64,000 bases of DNA. It comes from Micromonospora sp. HK10 (GTDB lineage: Bacteria > Actinomycetota > Actinomycetes > Mycobacteriales > Micromonosporaceae). The translations under genes were made by a program, and so were the position numbers. The notes below the pieces were generated by a model that was not told the origin of the DNA, ran no database searches, and saw only the letters and a program-made list of their open reading frames with translations. Every line of letters starts with the position of its first letter. Position 1 is the stretch's first letter. Below, piece after piece: positions 18,792 to 27,255 of this stretch. The stretch covers positions 1-64,000 of the forward strand of contig NZ_KQ058814.1 of assembly GCF_000982955.1 (NCBI RefSeq), given 5' to 3'.

Positions 18792-21265
18792 TGCGACCGA
18801 TCCGGCTGGACCTGGCGGGCTTCACCGTCTTCCGCGAGGAGACCACCGTCGACTTCACCGACGCGGACTTCTTCGCCCTGGTCGGGCCCACCGGCTCCGG
18901 CAAGTCCACGGTGCTCGACGCGATCTGTTTCGCCCTGTACGGCACCGTGCCCCGCTGGGGCGGCGCCCGAGGGCTGGCCAACGCCCTCGCGCCGTCGGCC
19001 ACCGAGGCCCGGGTGCGGCTGGTCTTCGAGTCCGCCAACGACCGGTACGTGGCCACCCGGGTGGTCCGGCGCGACGGCCGGGGCGCGGTGAAGACCGCCA
19101 ACGCGGGGCTCCAGCTCATGCCGCCCGGCTTCGACGTCACCAAACTCGACACCGGGCTCAGCCCGGAGGACCTCGGCGAGGTGGTGGCCGGCACGCCGGC
19201 CGAGATGGAGCGGGCCGTGCTGGAGGCGGTCGGGCTGCCCTACGAGCAGTTCACCAGCTGCGTGGTGCTGCCGCAGGGGCAGTTCGCCGACTTCCTGCAC
19301 GCCAAGCCGGCCACCCGGCAGCAGATCCTGGTCAACCTGCTCGGGCTGGGCATCTACGAGGACGTCCAGAAGCGGGCCACCGAACGCGCCGGGCAGGCCG
19401 AGGCGAAGCTGGCGGCCGTCGACAAGATGCTCGGCGGGCTCGCCGACGTCGACGACGCGGCCCTCGCCGACGCCGGGCAGCGGGTCACCCGGATGCGGGA
19501 GCTGGCCGGGGCGGTCGCGGCGGCCGTACCGGAGCTGGAGCAGGCCCGGGCCACGGCGGGCGAGCGGGCGGCGGCGCTCGCGGCGCTCGACGCCGAGCTG
19601 ACCGTGCTGGCCGGGATCCGGCCGCCGGACGGGATCGCCGAGCTGGCCCGGGCGGTGGCCGCCGCGCGCGCCGCCGCCGACGAGGCCGCCACGGCGGTCG
19701 GTCTCGCCGAGGAGCGGGAGGAGAAGCTGCGCGGCGAGCTCGCCGCGGCCGGCGACGAGAGCGCGCTGCGGTTGCAGCTCAGGGCGCACACCGACCGGGA
19801 GAAGCTGACCGGCGAGCTGAGCACCGTCCGCGCGGCGGTCGACGCCGCGCAGGTCGAGCACGACCGGGCGGCCGCGGCGCTGGCCGAGGCGCGGGCGGCC
19901 GCCGAGCGCGCCGAGGTCGAGCTGGAGGCGGCGTTCCGGGCGCACGAGGAGGCCAAGGCCACCGACCAGGCGGTGGCGCTGCGGGCGCACCTGGTCGACG
20001 GCGCCGCCTGCCCGGTCTGCGAGCAGGTGGTCGCCCGGGTGCCGGCGGTGCCGCGCGGCTCGGCGGTGACCCGGGCGATCGCGGCCGGCAAGGCGGCCCG
20101 GGCGGCCAGCGACGCGGCAAAGCGGGTGGTGCAGGAGCGCGACACCGCCGCCCGCGAGCTGGACCGGTTGCTGCTGCGCGCCCACACCGAGCACGACCAG
20201 CTCCAGGCCCGACTGACCGAGGTGGACGGGCAGCTCGCCGGGGCGGCCAGCGCGGAGACGCTGCGGGCGGCGCTGGCCGAGCACGCCCGGTTGCGCCGCG
20301 CCCTGGAGGAGGCGGCCGGCGCGGTGCGGGCCAGCCGGGACGCCGCGCGCCGGGCCCGGGGGGCGCTGGACGGGGCGGAGGAGCGGCTGCGCCGCGCCTG
20401 GCGGGACTTCGACGCCACCCGGGACGGGCTGGCCCGGCTCGGTCCCCCGGCCGCCGACCGGGACGACGTCGCCGCCGCCTGGACCGCCCTGGCCGGCTGG
20501 GCCGGCGAGCAGGCGCAGCGGCGGCGGGGCGAGCGGGACGGGCTGGTCGCGGCGGTTGCCACCGCGCGGGCGGCGGCGGACGAGGTCGAGACCCGGATCG
20601 CCGGGTTGTTCACCGCCGCCGGCCTGGACGGGGCGGACGACCCGCGGCGCGACGCCGCGGTGGCGGTGGAACGGGCCGAGGCGGAGCTGCGCCGGCTGGC
20701 CGAGCGCCGGGAGCAGGCCGCCGAGCTGCGGGAGCAGCGGGCCGGGCACGAGCGGGAGGCCCGGGTGGCCCGGGCCCTCGCCGGGCACCTGCGGGCCAAC
20801 AACTTCGAGCGCTGGCTGCTGACCGAGGCACTGGACCTGCTGGTCGACGGGGCATCGGGGATCCTGCGGGAGCTCTCCGGCGGCCAGTACGACCTGGTGC
20901 ACGACAAGGGCGAGTTCTTCGTCGTCGACCACCACGACGCCGGGCTGCGCCGGGCCGTCCGCACCCTCTCCGGCGGGGAGACGTTCCAGGCCTCGCTGGC
21001 GCTGGCCCTGGCACTGTCCGAGCAGCTCGCCGGGATGTCCACCACGGCGGCGAGCCTGGAGTCGATCGTCCTCGACGAGGGCTTCGGCACCCTCGACGCG
21101 GCCACCCTGGACACCGTGGCGGCCACGCTGGAGAATCTGGCCGCCCGGGGCGACCGGATGGTCGGCGTGGTCACCCACGTGCCGGCCCTCGCCGAACGGA
21201 TCCCGGTCCGCTTCGAGGTCCGCAAGGACGCCCGCACCGCGCGGGTCGAACGGACCGGCCGGTGA
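18791..21265 (+). CDS. sbcC: DNA exonuclease ATPase subunit SbcC (Rad50 family)
   Basis: 824 residues. Walker A GPTGSGKST lies at about residues 32-40, the Q-loop at LPQGQFADFL, the zinc hook CPVC at 407-410 in the middle of two Ala/Arg/Glu-rich coiled coils (about 190-400 and 430-680), the ABC signature LSGGETFQASLALALALS near 725 and Walker B SIVLDEGFGTLD near 760. It tethers DNA ends and drives SbcD. The coiled-coil arms are shorter than in E. coli SbcC. Middle gene of the repair operon. Confidence 0.95.
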   Translation: MRPIRLDLAGFTVFREETTVDFTDADFFALVGPTGSGKSTVLDAICFALYGTVPRWGGARGLANALAPSATEARVRLVFESANDRYVATRVVRRDGRGAVKTANAGLQLMPPGFDVTKLDTGLSPEDLGEVVAGTPAEMERAVLEAVGLPYEQFTSCVVLPQGQFADFLHAKPATRQQILVNLLGLGIYEDVQKRATERAGQAEAKLAAVDKMLGGLADVDDAALADAGQRVTRMRELAGAVAAAVPELEQARATAGERAAALAALDAELTVLAGIRPPDGIAELARAVAAARAAADEAATAVGLAEEREEKLRGELAAAGDESALRLQLRAHTDREKLTGELSTVRAAVDAAQVEHDRAAAALAEARAAAERAEVELEAAFRAHEEAKATDQAVALRAHLVDGAACPVCEQVVARVPAVPRGSAVTRAIAAGKAARAASDAAKRVVQERDTAARELDRLLLRAHTEHDQLQARLTEVDGQLAGAASAETLRAALAEHARLRRALEEAAGAVRASRDAARRARGALDGAEERLRRAWRDFDATRDGLARLGPPAADRDDVAAAWTALAGWAGEQAQRRRGERDGLVAAVATARAAADEVETRIAGLFTAAGLDGADDPRRDAAVAVERAEAELRRLAERREQAAELREQRAGHEREARVARALAGHLRANNFERWLLTEALDLLVDGASGILRELSGGQYDLVHDKGEFFVVDHHDAGLRRAVRTLSGGETFQASLALALALSEQLAGMSTTAASLESIVLDEGFGTLDAATLDTVAATLENLAARGDRMVGVVTHVPALAERIPVRFEVRKDARTARVERTGR

Positions 21266-21316
21266 GCGGGCGGCGCAGCCGCGCCACCGGAAGGCGGGCA
21301 CCATGAGGAGCGCCGG

Positions 21317-22297
21317 GTGACGCGACCGTCCGGGCCGGGGGCCCGGTTCTTCGTCGACGCGTGGGACCCGGCGTACGGGACCTCGTTCGAGACGGCCGGC
21401 GCGGGTGGGCCGGCCGCGCCCAGCAGCGCCCAGGTCGACGCCGACGTCGAGGTGCCGGCCGCCGACTGGCGGGCCATCGATGCCCGGCGGGACGTGACCG
21501 CGCCGCACGTGGTGCTGCTGGTCGACGGGGTACGCCGGATCGACGCCAGCGTCTGGACGGCCGAGGAGGACGGCGGTTCCTTCCCGGGCATCGCCGCGTC
21601 GTACGCGGCCGGGGTGGTCCGCTGCGACCTGGAGCGCGGCGCCGCCGAGCTGGCCGGGGCACGGGTGGGCCGGGGCCTCTTTACCGCCAGCCCGTCCGCG
21701 CAGGACGTGCTGGCCGGGCGGATCCACTACCCGGTGCACCGGGTCGGCGGCACCGGCGAGCTGAGCAAGCTGCCGGCCGCCGTGCAGGCCCCGCTGACCG
21801 CGCTGGAGGTGGCGGTCTCGGACGCCGCCCGGGCCGACGGTGACCTGCTCGTGGTGGACGGTCCGCTGCGCAGCCGCCGGCAGCTGCCGCGCACGCTGGG
21901 CTACGTCAAGACCCAGCACAGCCAGTACCTGGACGCCCGGCTCAACGCCGTGGTCACCGGCCTGGCCCCGGGTCAGCGCTGCCCGGTGTTCCGGCTGGGC
22001 ACCGCGTGGGGCGGCTACTCCTGGTACCTGCGGCTGCCCGGCTCGGGTGGGGCGCCCTGGGCGGGGATCGTCCGGGTGGAGTGCTCCACCGAGCTGACCG
22101 AGGCGGAGGCGATCGAGCTGGCCGACCTGTCGCTGGTCACCCTGCCCCGGTTCGCCTCCACCCCGTACAAGGACCCGCGGGCCCCGCAGAACCTGATCCC
22201 CATCGCCGGGCTGGAGCGCCGGCTGCGTTCGATGCTCGGCGACGCCCGCCTGCTGCACCGGGTGCTCACCACGGCGGCCCGGGGGGTCCGGCGCTGA
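21317..22297 (+). CDS. NurA-like nuclease domain protein
   Basis: 326 residues. The segments LLVDGVRRIDASVW (about residue 60), LLVVDGPLRSRRQLP (about 178), GYVKTQHSQYL (about 195) and the C-terminal DPRAPQNLIPIAGLERRL (about 290) follow the NurA layout: an N-terminal metal-binding Asp, a central DG-L strand, a following Lys and a conserved C-terminal motif. NurA is a 5'-3' nuclease that partners HerA, which starts this operon. The assignment rests on motif order and context and would normally be labelled hypothetical. The GTG at 21317 follows GAGGAG; the stop overlaps the next ATG (TGATG). Confidence 0.65.
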   Translation: MTRPSGPGARFFVDAWDPAYGTSFETAGAGGPAAPSSAQVDADVEVPAADWRAIDARRDVTAPHVVLLVDGVRRIDASVWTAEEDGGSFPGIAASYAAGVVRCDLERGAAELAGARVGRGLFTASPSAQDVLAGRIHYPVHRVGGTGELSKLPAAVQAPLTALEVAVSDAARADGDLLVVDGPLRSRRQLPRTLGYVKTQHSQYLDARLNAVVTGLAPGQRCPVFRLGTAWGGYSWYLRLPGSGGAPWAGIVRVECSTELTEAEAIELADLSLVTLPRFASTPYKDPRAPQNLIPIAGLERRLRSMLGDARLLHRVLTTAARGVRR

Positions 22298-23154
22298 TGG
22301 GCCGCCGCCGTGGCGCCGACCGGGTCGTCGAGCCGGTGGACACCGGCCAGGCCGAGCTGGTGCCGGATCCGGACCGGCCGGGCTCGTGGACGCTGCTGCT
22401 CGACGGTGCACCGCAGTCGCACGTGGACCTCACCGACCCGACCCACCTGGAGTTCGAGTACGTCCGGCGGCTGGCCGCCGCGATCGACCTGGTCGCCCCG
22501 GCCGGGGCGGCGCTGCGCGTGCTGCACCTGGGCGGTGGCGCGCTCACCCTGCCCCGGTACGTCCAGGCCACCCGTCCCGGCTCGACGCAACGGGTGTCCG
22601 AGGTGGACGGCGCGCTGGTTGAGCTGGTCCGCCGGGTGCTGCCCTGGCCGGCCGACCCCCGGCTGCGGGTACGGGTGGCCGACGCCCGGGCCACCCTCAC
22701 CGGCACCCGTGAGGCCAGCTACGACCTGGTGGTCGCCGACGTCTTCGCCGGTGCCCGCACCCCGGCGCACCTGACCTCGGCCGAGTACGCCGCCGAGGTG
22801 GCCCGGGTGCTCCGGCCCGGCGGCAGCTATCTGGCCAACATCGCCGACGGCCCGCCGTTGCGGCACGCCCGCGCTCAGGTCGCCACGGTGCGTACCGTGC
22901 TCCCCGAGGCCTGCCTGGTCGGCGACGCGGCGGTGCTGCGCGGCCGGCGGTACGGCAACCTGGTGCTGGTGGCGTCGCGGGTCGCGCCTCCGGTGCCGGA
23001 GCTGACCCGGCGGGCGGCCGGCGACTGGTTTCCCGGCCGGGTGCTGGCCGGCGCGGAGCTGGACCGGTTCGCCGGGGGTGCGCCGGTGGTCCGGGACGCC
23101 GACGCCACCGACTCCACCCCGCCACCGCCCGGAATTTTTTCCGTGCGTCGTTGA
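22297..23154 (+). CDS. Spermidine-synthase-fold protein
   Basis: 285 residues of the class I SAM-type fold used by spermidine synthases. The nucleotide motif LHLGGGALTLPRYV lies near residue 70, followed by the acidic strand VSEVDGALVELVRR and YDLVVADVFAG (about 145). No membrane segment. It is the fifth gene of the repair operon and overlaps the NurA-like stop by one base. Polyamine synthesis, methyl transfer or a structural role are all possible; single-domain relatives are widespread in actinobacteria and mostly uncharacterised. The 219-nt gap that follows holds no gene until the sigma-factor promoter. Confidence 0.75.
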   Translation: MGRRRGADRVVEPVDTGQAELVPDPDRPGSWTLLLDGAPQSHVDLTDPTHLEFEYVRRLAAAIDLVAPAGAALRVLHLGGGALTLPRYVQATRPGSTQRVSEVDGALVELVRRVLPWPADPRLRVRVADARATLTGTREASYDLVVADVFAGARTPAHLTSAEYAAEVARVLRPGGSYLANIADGPPLRHARAQVATVRTVLPEACLVGDAAVLRGRRYGNLVLVASRVAPPVPELTRRAAGDWFPGRVLAGAELDRFAGGAPVVRDADATDSTPPPPGIFSVRR

Positions 23155-23361
23155 TCCGCTCGGCGCGGCGGTGCGTACCACCGGGCGGCCACGCCCGTGG
23201 GGGCCGGCTGAGGTCAGTGGACACCGGAGGTCTGCATGCATGCGGTGGCGGCCGGATGGCACGGCGACGTGGCGACGCCCCAGTGGATGTTCGCCCGGGC
23301 GCAGCCCCAGTCGCGCGCGTCGAGGTCCGGCCGGGGGGTCGACGCGCGGCCCGCGGATCGC

Positions 23362-23367
23362 CAGAAT
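23362..23367 (+). promoter_or_regulatory. Leaderless -10 box (CAGAAT) of the sigma gene
   Basis: CAGAAT ends 6 nt before the GTG at 23374, which fixes that codon as the likely start; no ribosome binding site. Confidence 0.6.
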
Positions 23368-23373
23368 GACCCG

Positions 23374-23934
23374 GTGACGCCGCGACCGGCGCCCGGGCGC
23401 CACCAGGCGACCTCCACCGAGGCAACCCATTCCGATCAGCTGATCCGGCTGTTGTACGCCGAGCACGCCGGGCCGCTGCTGATGTTCGTGATGCGGCTGA
23501 CCGGCGGGGACCGGCAGCGCGCCGAGGACATCGTGCAGGAGACCCTGCTGCGTGCCTGGCGCAACGCGCACCGGCTGGGCATCCAGGGTCAGGGTTCGCT
23601 GCGCCCGTGGCTGGTCACGGTGGCCCGCCGGATCGCCATCGACGAGCACCGCAGCGAGCAGGCCCGGCCGGCCGAGACGTACGACCGGGACCTGACCGCG
23701 TTCGCCGAGGCGGACAGCACCGACCGGGTGCTGCGCACCATGACGGTGGCGGACGCGCTGCGTACGCTGAGCCAGTCGCACCGGGAGATCCTGGTGGCCA
23801 CGTACTTCCGGGGGCGCACCGTGCCCGAGGCCGCGGAGGAGCTGGGCCTGCCGCTCGGCACCGCGAAGTCGCGGGTCTACTACGCGCTGCGCGCGCTGCG
23901 CACGGCTCTGCAGGAGAGGGGGGTGACGGAATGA
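23374..23934 (+). CDS. ECF-type RNA polymerase sigma factor
   Basis: 186 residues. Region 2 is LIRLLYAEHAGPLLMFVMRL followed by RAEDIVQETLLRAWRN; region 4 is LSQSHREILVATYFRG with the helix-turn-helix PEAAEELGLPLGTAKSRVYY. Regions 1 and 3 are missing, as in ECF sigma factors. It is followed, with a 4-nt overlap, by its ZAS anti-sigma factor. A start at 23236 would add 46 residues with no sigma homology, so 23374 is preferred. The likely target is the lipoprotein promoter at 24944. Confidence 0.9.
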   Translation: MTPRPAPGRHQATSTEATHSDQLIRLLYAEHAGPLLMFVMRLTGGDRQRAEDIVQETLLRAWRNAHRLGIQGQGSLRPWLVTVARRIAIDEHRSEQARPAETYDRDLTAFAEADSTDRVLRTMTVADALRTLSQSHREILVATYFRGRTVPEAAEELGLPLGTAKSRVYYALRALRTALQERGVTE

Positions 23935-24713
23935 GCCGGGCTGACCACATGGACGTCGCGGCGTACGCGCTCGGCGTGCTGGACCCGCAGGACGCGGAGC
24001 GGTTCGAGGAGCACCTCGCCGGCTGCTGGGCGTGCGCGGCGGAGTTGGAGACGATGGTCCCGGTGGTGGGGCTGCTCGCCGGCATCGACGGCGAGAGCAT
24101 GGCCGCGCTGGAGCAGACCCACACCGACCCGGCCCTGCTGGACCGCACGCTGCACGCGGTGCGACTGGACCGCCGGCGCAACCGGATGCGGCAGCTCCTG
24201 GTGGCGGCGGCGGCCGTGGTGGTGGTCGGCGGCCTGACCGGGATCGGCTTCGCCGGCATCCTCGGCGACAACGGTTCCGGGGCGCCGCTGGCGGAGCCGA
24301 CGGCGACGGTCGCGGTGACCCCGCCGAGCAGCGTGCCGGCCGATCCGAACGACCCGAACGTGGGCGGCAACGAGCAGGACGGCGAGAAGCACAACGCGGT
24401 CGACCCGAGCACCGGCGTGACCACCACCATGTGGCTGACCGAGCGGGAGTTCGGCACCCGGATCGACTTCCAGCTCACCCGGCTGCCCGGGCCGCGCACC
24501 TGCCGGCTGGTGGTGGTCCGGAAGAACAACACCAGTGAGGCTCTCTCCACCTGGTCGGTGCCGGGGGGCGGCTACGGCACGAGCACCAACCAGCCGGCCC
24601 TGCAACTGAGCGCGTCGACCTCGGCCGGCCGGGACGACATCGCGAAGATCCAGGTGCAGTCGGTCGACGTCAACGGCGTGGCGACCCCGCTGGTGACGAT
24701 CGCCGATCTCTGA
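23931..24713 (+). CDS. Membrane-bound ZAS anti-sigma factor
   Basis: 260 residues. The N-terminal cytoplasmic domain has the zinc anti-sigma motif HxxxCxxC (EEHLAGCWACAAELE, about residues 23-37). One membrane helix (LLVAAAAVVVVGGLTGIGFA, about 87-108) leads to an extracellular domain of about 150 residues beginning with a Thr/Pro/Asn-rich linker. It should hold the upstream sigma factor inactive until an extracellular or redox signal arrives. ATG overlaps the sigma stop (ATGA). Confidence 0.87.
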   Translation: MSRADHMDVAAYALGVLDPQDAERFEEHLAGCWACAAELETMVPVVGLLAGIDGESMAALEQTHTDPALLDRTLHAVRLDRRRNRMRQLLVAAAAVVVVGGLTGIGFAGILGDNGSGAPLAEPTATVAVTPPSSVPADPNDPNVGGNEQDGEKHNAVDPSTGVTTTMWLTEREFGTRIDFQLTRLPGPRTCRLVVVRKNNTSEALSTWSVPGGGYGTSTNQPALQLSASTSAGRDDIAKIQVQSVDVNGVATPLVTIADL

Positions 24714-24943
24714 CCGCCGGATGCCGGCGCCGGGCAGCGACACCGCCCCGGCGCCGCTTCGGCGTGCCCGGGGCGGCGAGGCCGGCGCGGCGAGGCCGGG
24801 GCGGCCTGCCCGGAGCGGCCTGCCCGGGACGGCGTGGCCGGGACGGCGTAGCCGGGGCGGCGTGGCCCCGATGCGTGCCAGCACGCGCCGCCGGCCGGAA
24901 CGGTTCAACGGATCCACTGTGAAATGGAGCACCCTTTGCTCTT
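24714..24943. other. Intergenic low-complexity spacer
   Basis: Repeats of ggcggcgaggccggcg and ggacggcgtggccgg, with no coding signal. The first part can fold and may end the sigma/anti-sigma transcript. The rightmost part leads into the lipoprotein promoter. Confidence 0.4.
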
Positions 24944-24970
24944 CAACCTTGACAGCGCGCCGCCCGTACT
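24944..24970 (+). promoter_or_regulatory. Candidate ECF-sigma promoter
   Basis: CAACC (24944-24948), 16 nt, CGTACT (24965-24970): the AAC and CGT cores with 16-nt spacing are the usual ECF promoter layout. It lies about 30 nt before the lipoprotein start and just downstream of the sigma/anti-sigma pair. Confidence 0.5.
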
Positions 24971-25002
24971 ACCCGGTGAACTGCCAAGCATGAGGAGGGC
25001 AC

Positions 25003-25659
25003 GTGGCACACGTGAAGCGGACGACCGTCATCGTGGCGGGCGCGATGATCGCACTAACGGCCTGCGCCCCGGCGGGCTACAACGGGGCGAACACGGGCGC
25101 GGCCGAGCCGGTCGCCGTCGCCGCGGCCGAGCCCACCGGGGACGCCGAACCGGAGGCCGCCGCGACCCCGGGCGCCCCCGCCACCGACAAGGCGGCCGCA
25201 CCCGCCGGTGACGTGCAGCTCACCGACCAGCTGGTCGGCAAGAAGCTGCCCCGGATGGGCAAGGTGGTGACCGACCAGGACGGCTGGGTCCTCTACCGCT
25301 TCGACAAGGACTCCGCCGACCCGCCCCAGTCCAACTGCGTAGACAAGTGCGCCCAGGTCTGGCCGCCCGCGCTGACCGACGGCAACCCCCGGCTCCAGGG
25401 GGTCTCAGACGACAAGGTCGGCACGGTAACCCGCCAGGACGGGACGCGGCAGATCACCATCGGGGGCTGGCCGGTCTACCGCTACATCGGCGACAAGAAG
25501 CCCGGCCAGTGGAAGGGCCAGGGCGTCGGCGGCACCTGGTTCGTGGTCGACCCGAACGGTAAGAAGAACCTGACCTGCCTGCCCAAGGGCACCCCGAAGG
25601 CGGTCGCTCCGCCCGCGTCGGGCACCTCGTCGGGCGGCGGCTCGAACTACTCGTACTGA
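25003..25659 (+). CDS. Lipoprotein with Yx(FWY)xxD repeats (COG4315 type)
   Basis: 218 residues. The signal peptide ends in a lipobox LTAC (Cys about residue 21), then an Ala/Glu/Pro-rich tether. Two repeats carry the family motif: WVLYRFDKDSADPP with CVDKCAQVWPP, and WPVYRYIGDKKPGQWKGQG. The cysteine pair CVDKC is typical and may be redox-active or bind metal. Cell-surface location; exact function unknown. Such lipoproteins commonly accompany ECF sigma/anti-sigma pairs. GTG at 25003 follows AGGAGG closely; GTG at 25012 is an alternative. Confidence 0.8.
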   Translation: MAHVKRTTVIVAGAMIALTACAPAGYNGANTGAAEPVAVAAAEPTGDAEPEAAATPGAPATDKAAAPAGDVQLTDQLVGKKLPRMGKVVTDQDGWVLYRFDKDSADPPQSNCVDKCAQVWPPALTDGNPRLQGVSDDKVGTVTRQDGTRQITIGGWPVYRYIGDKKPGQWKGQGVGGTWFVVDPNGKKNLTCLPKGTPKAVAPPASGTSSGGGSNYSY

Positions 25660-25725
25660 GCTCCGCACCCGGACGCGGTGGCCGGTCGCAGCCGGGGAGG
25701 GCGCGGCCGGCAACCGCCGGCGTGG

Positions 25726-25731
25726 CAGAGT
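25726..25731 (+). promoter_or_regulatory. Leaderless -10 box (CAGAGT)
   Basis: CAGAGT ends 6 nt before the GTG at 25738; no ribosome binding site. Confidence 0.55.
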
Positions 25732-25737
25732 GACGGG

Positions 25738-26652
25738 GTGACCGACCCCGCCGCCCGCCGGACGCTGCGCCCCCCGGCCGGCTACCGGCTGGCCGCGTCG
25801 GTGCGCGGGCTCACCTTCAGCCCGTACGACCCGTGCGCGCGGATCGCCGCCGGCACGTTCTGGTGGGCCACCCGCACCCCCGCCGGGCCGGCCACCCTGG
25901 CGCTGCGACCGGCCGCCGGCGAACTGGTCGCCGAGGGGTACGGGCCGGGCGCCGGGTGGGTGGTCGACCGGGCCGACGCGGTCGCCGGGCTGCGCGACGA
26001 CCTGACCGGGTTCGCCGAGCTGGCGGCGGCCCACCCGCTGGTGCACCGGCTGGCCCGGGAGCACCACGGGCTGCGGATGCCGGCCACCGGGCTGGTCTTC
26101 CCCCGGGTGCTGCGGGCCGTGTTCGAGCAGAAGGTCACCGGCAAGGAGGCCTACCGGGCGTACGCGGCGACGGTCCGGCACTTCGGGGAGCCGGCGCCCG
26201 GACCGCTGCAACCGCTGCTGCTGCCGCCGACCGCCGCGGCCGTGGCGGCCACCCCGTACTGGGTGTTCCATCCGTTCGGCGTGGAGCAGCGCCGCGCCGA
26301 CACGCTGCGCCGCGCGGCCGCCGTCGCGGACCGGCTGGAACGCTGCGCGGACAGCACCGAGGCCACCCGCCGGCTCACCGCCATCCCCGGCATCGGGGCG
26401 TGGACCGCCGCCGAGGTGGTCCGGATCGCGTACGGGGACCCGGACGCGGTCAGCGTCGGGGACTACCACGTGCCGAATACGGTGGCCTGGGCGCTCGCCG
26501 GCGAACCGCGCGGCGACGACGCCCGGATGCTGGCGCTGCTGGACCCGTTCCGCGGCCACCGCGGCCGGGTCTGCCTGCTGCTGGAGGCCGCCGGCATCCA
26601 GGCGCCCAGGTACGGTCCCCGGGCCACCATCCGCTCGTTCGCCCGCTACTGA
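25738..26652 (+). CDS. AlkA-like DNA-3-methyladenine glycosylase
   Basis: 304 residues. The helix-hairpin-helix and Gly/Pro-rich loop with catalytic Asp are at LTAIPGIGAWTAAEVV and VSVGDYHVPN (about residues 212-245). The first 110 residues form the AlkA N-terminal domain. It removes alkylated bases in base-excision repair. The start is set by a leaderless promoter. Its last 7 bases overlap the convergent DUF1990 gene. Confidence 0.85.
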   Translation: MTDPAARRTLRPPAGYRLAASVRGLTFSPYDPCARIAAGTFWWATRTPAGPATLALRPAAGELVAEGYGPGAGWVVDRADAVAGLRDDLTGFAELAAAHPLVHRLAREHHGLRMPATGLVFPRVLRAVFEQKVTGKEAYRAYAATVRHFGEPAPGPLQPLLLPPTAAAVAATPYWVFHPFGVEQRRADTLRRAAAVADRLERCADSTEATRRLTAIPGIGAWTAAEVVRIAYGDPDAVSVGDYHVPNTVAWALAGEPRGDDARMLALLDPFRGHRGRVCLLLEAAGIQAPRYGPRATIRSFARY

Positions 26653-27164
26653 GCCGTCGGCCCGCCACCGGCCGCGCAGAGCCGGCGCAGCGTGCGCCCC
26701 AGCCACCAGGCGTACGCGTGCTGCACGGCCCGGTTGGCCGGACCGGCCGCCCGCACGTACCACCGCGCCGGGCGGCTGAAGGCGGTCACCTCGAAAAACA
26801 CCCCGCCGGCCTCGCGGAGCACCAGGAACGCCTCCTCACCCGTCTCCGGGTGGCCGGGCAGCGTGCCGTAGCCGAATCCGGCCCGGTCCGGCCCGTCCAC
26901 GGCCCAGACCACCTGGGTCGGGCCCCAGATCCGCACCGGCCCCACGCCGAGCCCCGGCGTGACCCGCACCCCGGCCTCCGCGCGGGGCGCCGCGGTGCGC
27001 ATCACCACCCCGGCCGCCCGGTGCAGCCGCCAGCCGAGCACCGCGTCCGCCGCCGCCGGGAAGCAGCCGTCCGGCAACCGGACCCGGTGCCGCAGGTGGT
27101 GGTAGCCGGCCGGCAGCCGCCCGTCGCGGGTCGCCCCGACCTCCGGGTACGTCAGCTCGGGCAC
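26646..27164 (-). CDS. DUF1990 family protein
   Basis: 172 residues. LTYPEVGATRDGRLPAGYHH, GFGYGTLPGHPETGEEAFLV and WYVRAAGPANRAVQ are characteristic of DUF1990, a family of unknown function with a lipocalin-like or START-like fold. GTG at 27164 has GAGGAGG directly upstream; GTG at 27188 would add 8 residues but lacks such a site. The stop lies inside the end of the alkA-like gene on the other strand. Confidence 0.8.
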   Translation of the reverse strand: MPELTYPEVGATRDGRLPAGYHHLRHRVRLPDGCFPAAADAVLGWRLHRAAGVVMRTAAPRAEAGVRVTPGLGVGPVRIWGPTQVVWAVDGPDRAGFGYGTLPGHPETGEEAFLVLREAGGVFFEVTAFSRPARWYVRAAGPANRAVQHAYAWWLGRTLRRLCAAGGGPTAQ

Positions 27165-27243
27165 GGCGACCTCCTCACGCGCGGACACCGCCAGCGTACG
27201 GCCGTGCGGGTGGCCCGCCCGAGGCCGGCCGGGCGGGTTGTGG

Positions 27244-27249
27244 TGGGCT
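27244..27249 (+). promoter_or_regulatory. Possible leaderless -10 box (TGGGCT)
   Basis: TGGGCT ends 6 nt before the GTG at 27256. It departs from TANNNT at position 2, so it is weaker than the others. Confidence 0.4.
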
Positions 27250-27255
27250 TGCCCG

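Noticed and set aside
24949..24972. TTGACA as -35 of a housekeeping promoter for the lipoprotein
   Set aside because: No -10-like hexamer stands 16-19 nt downstream; TACTAC is only 12 nt away. The CAACC-N16-CGTACT reading fits better.
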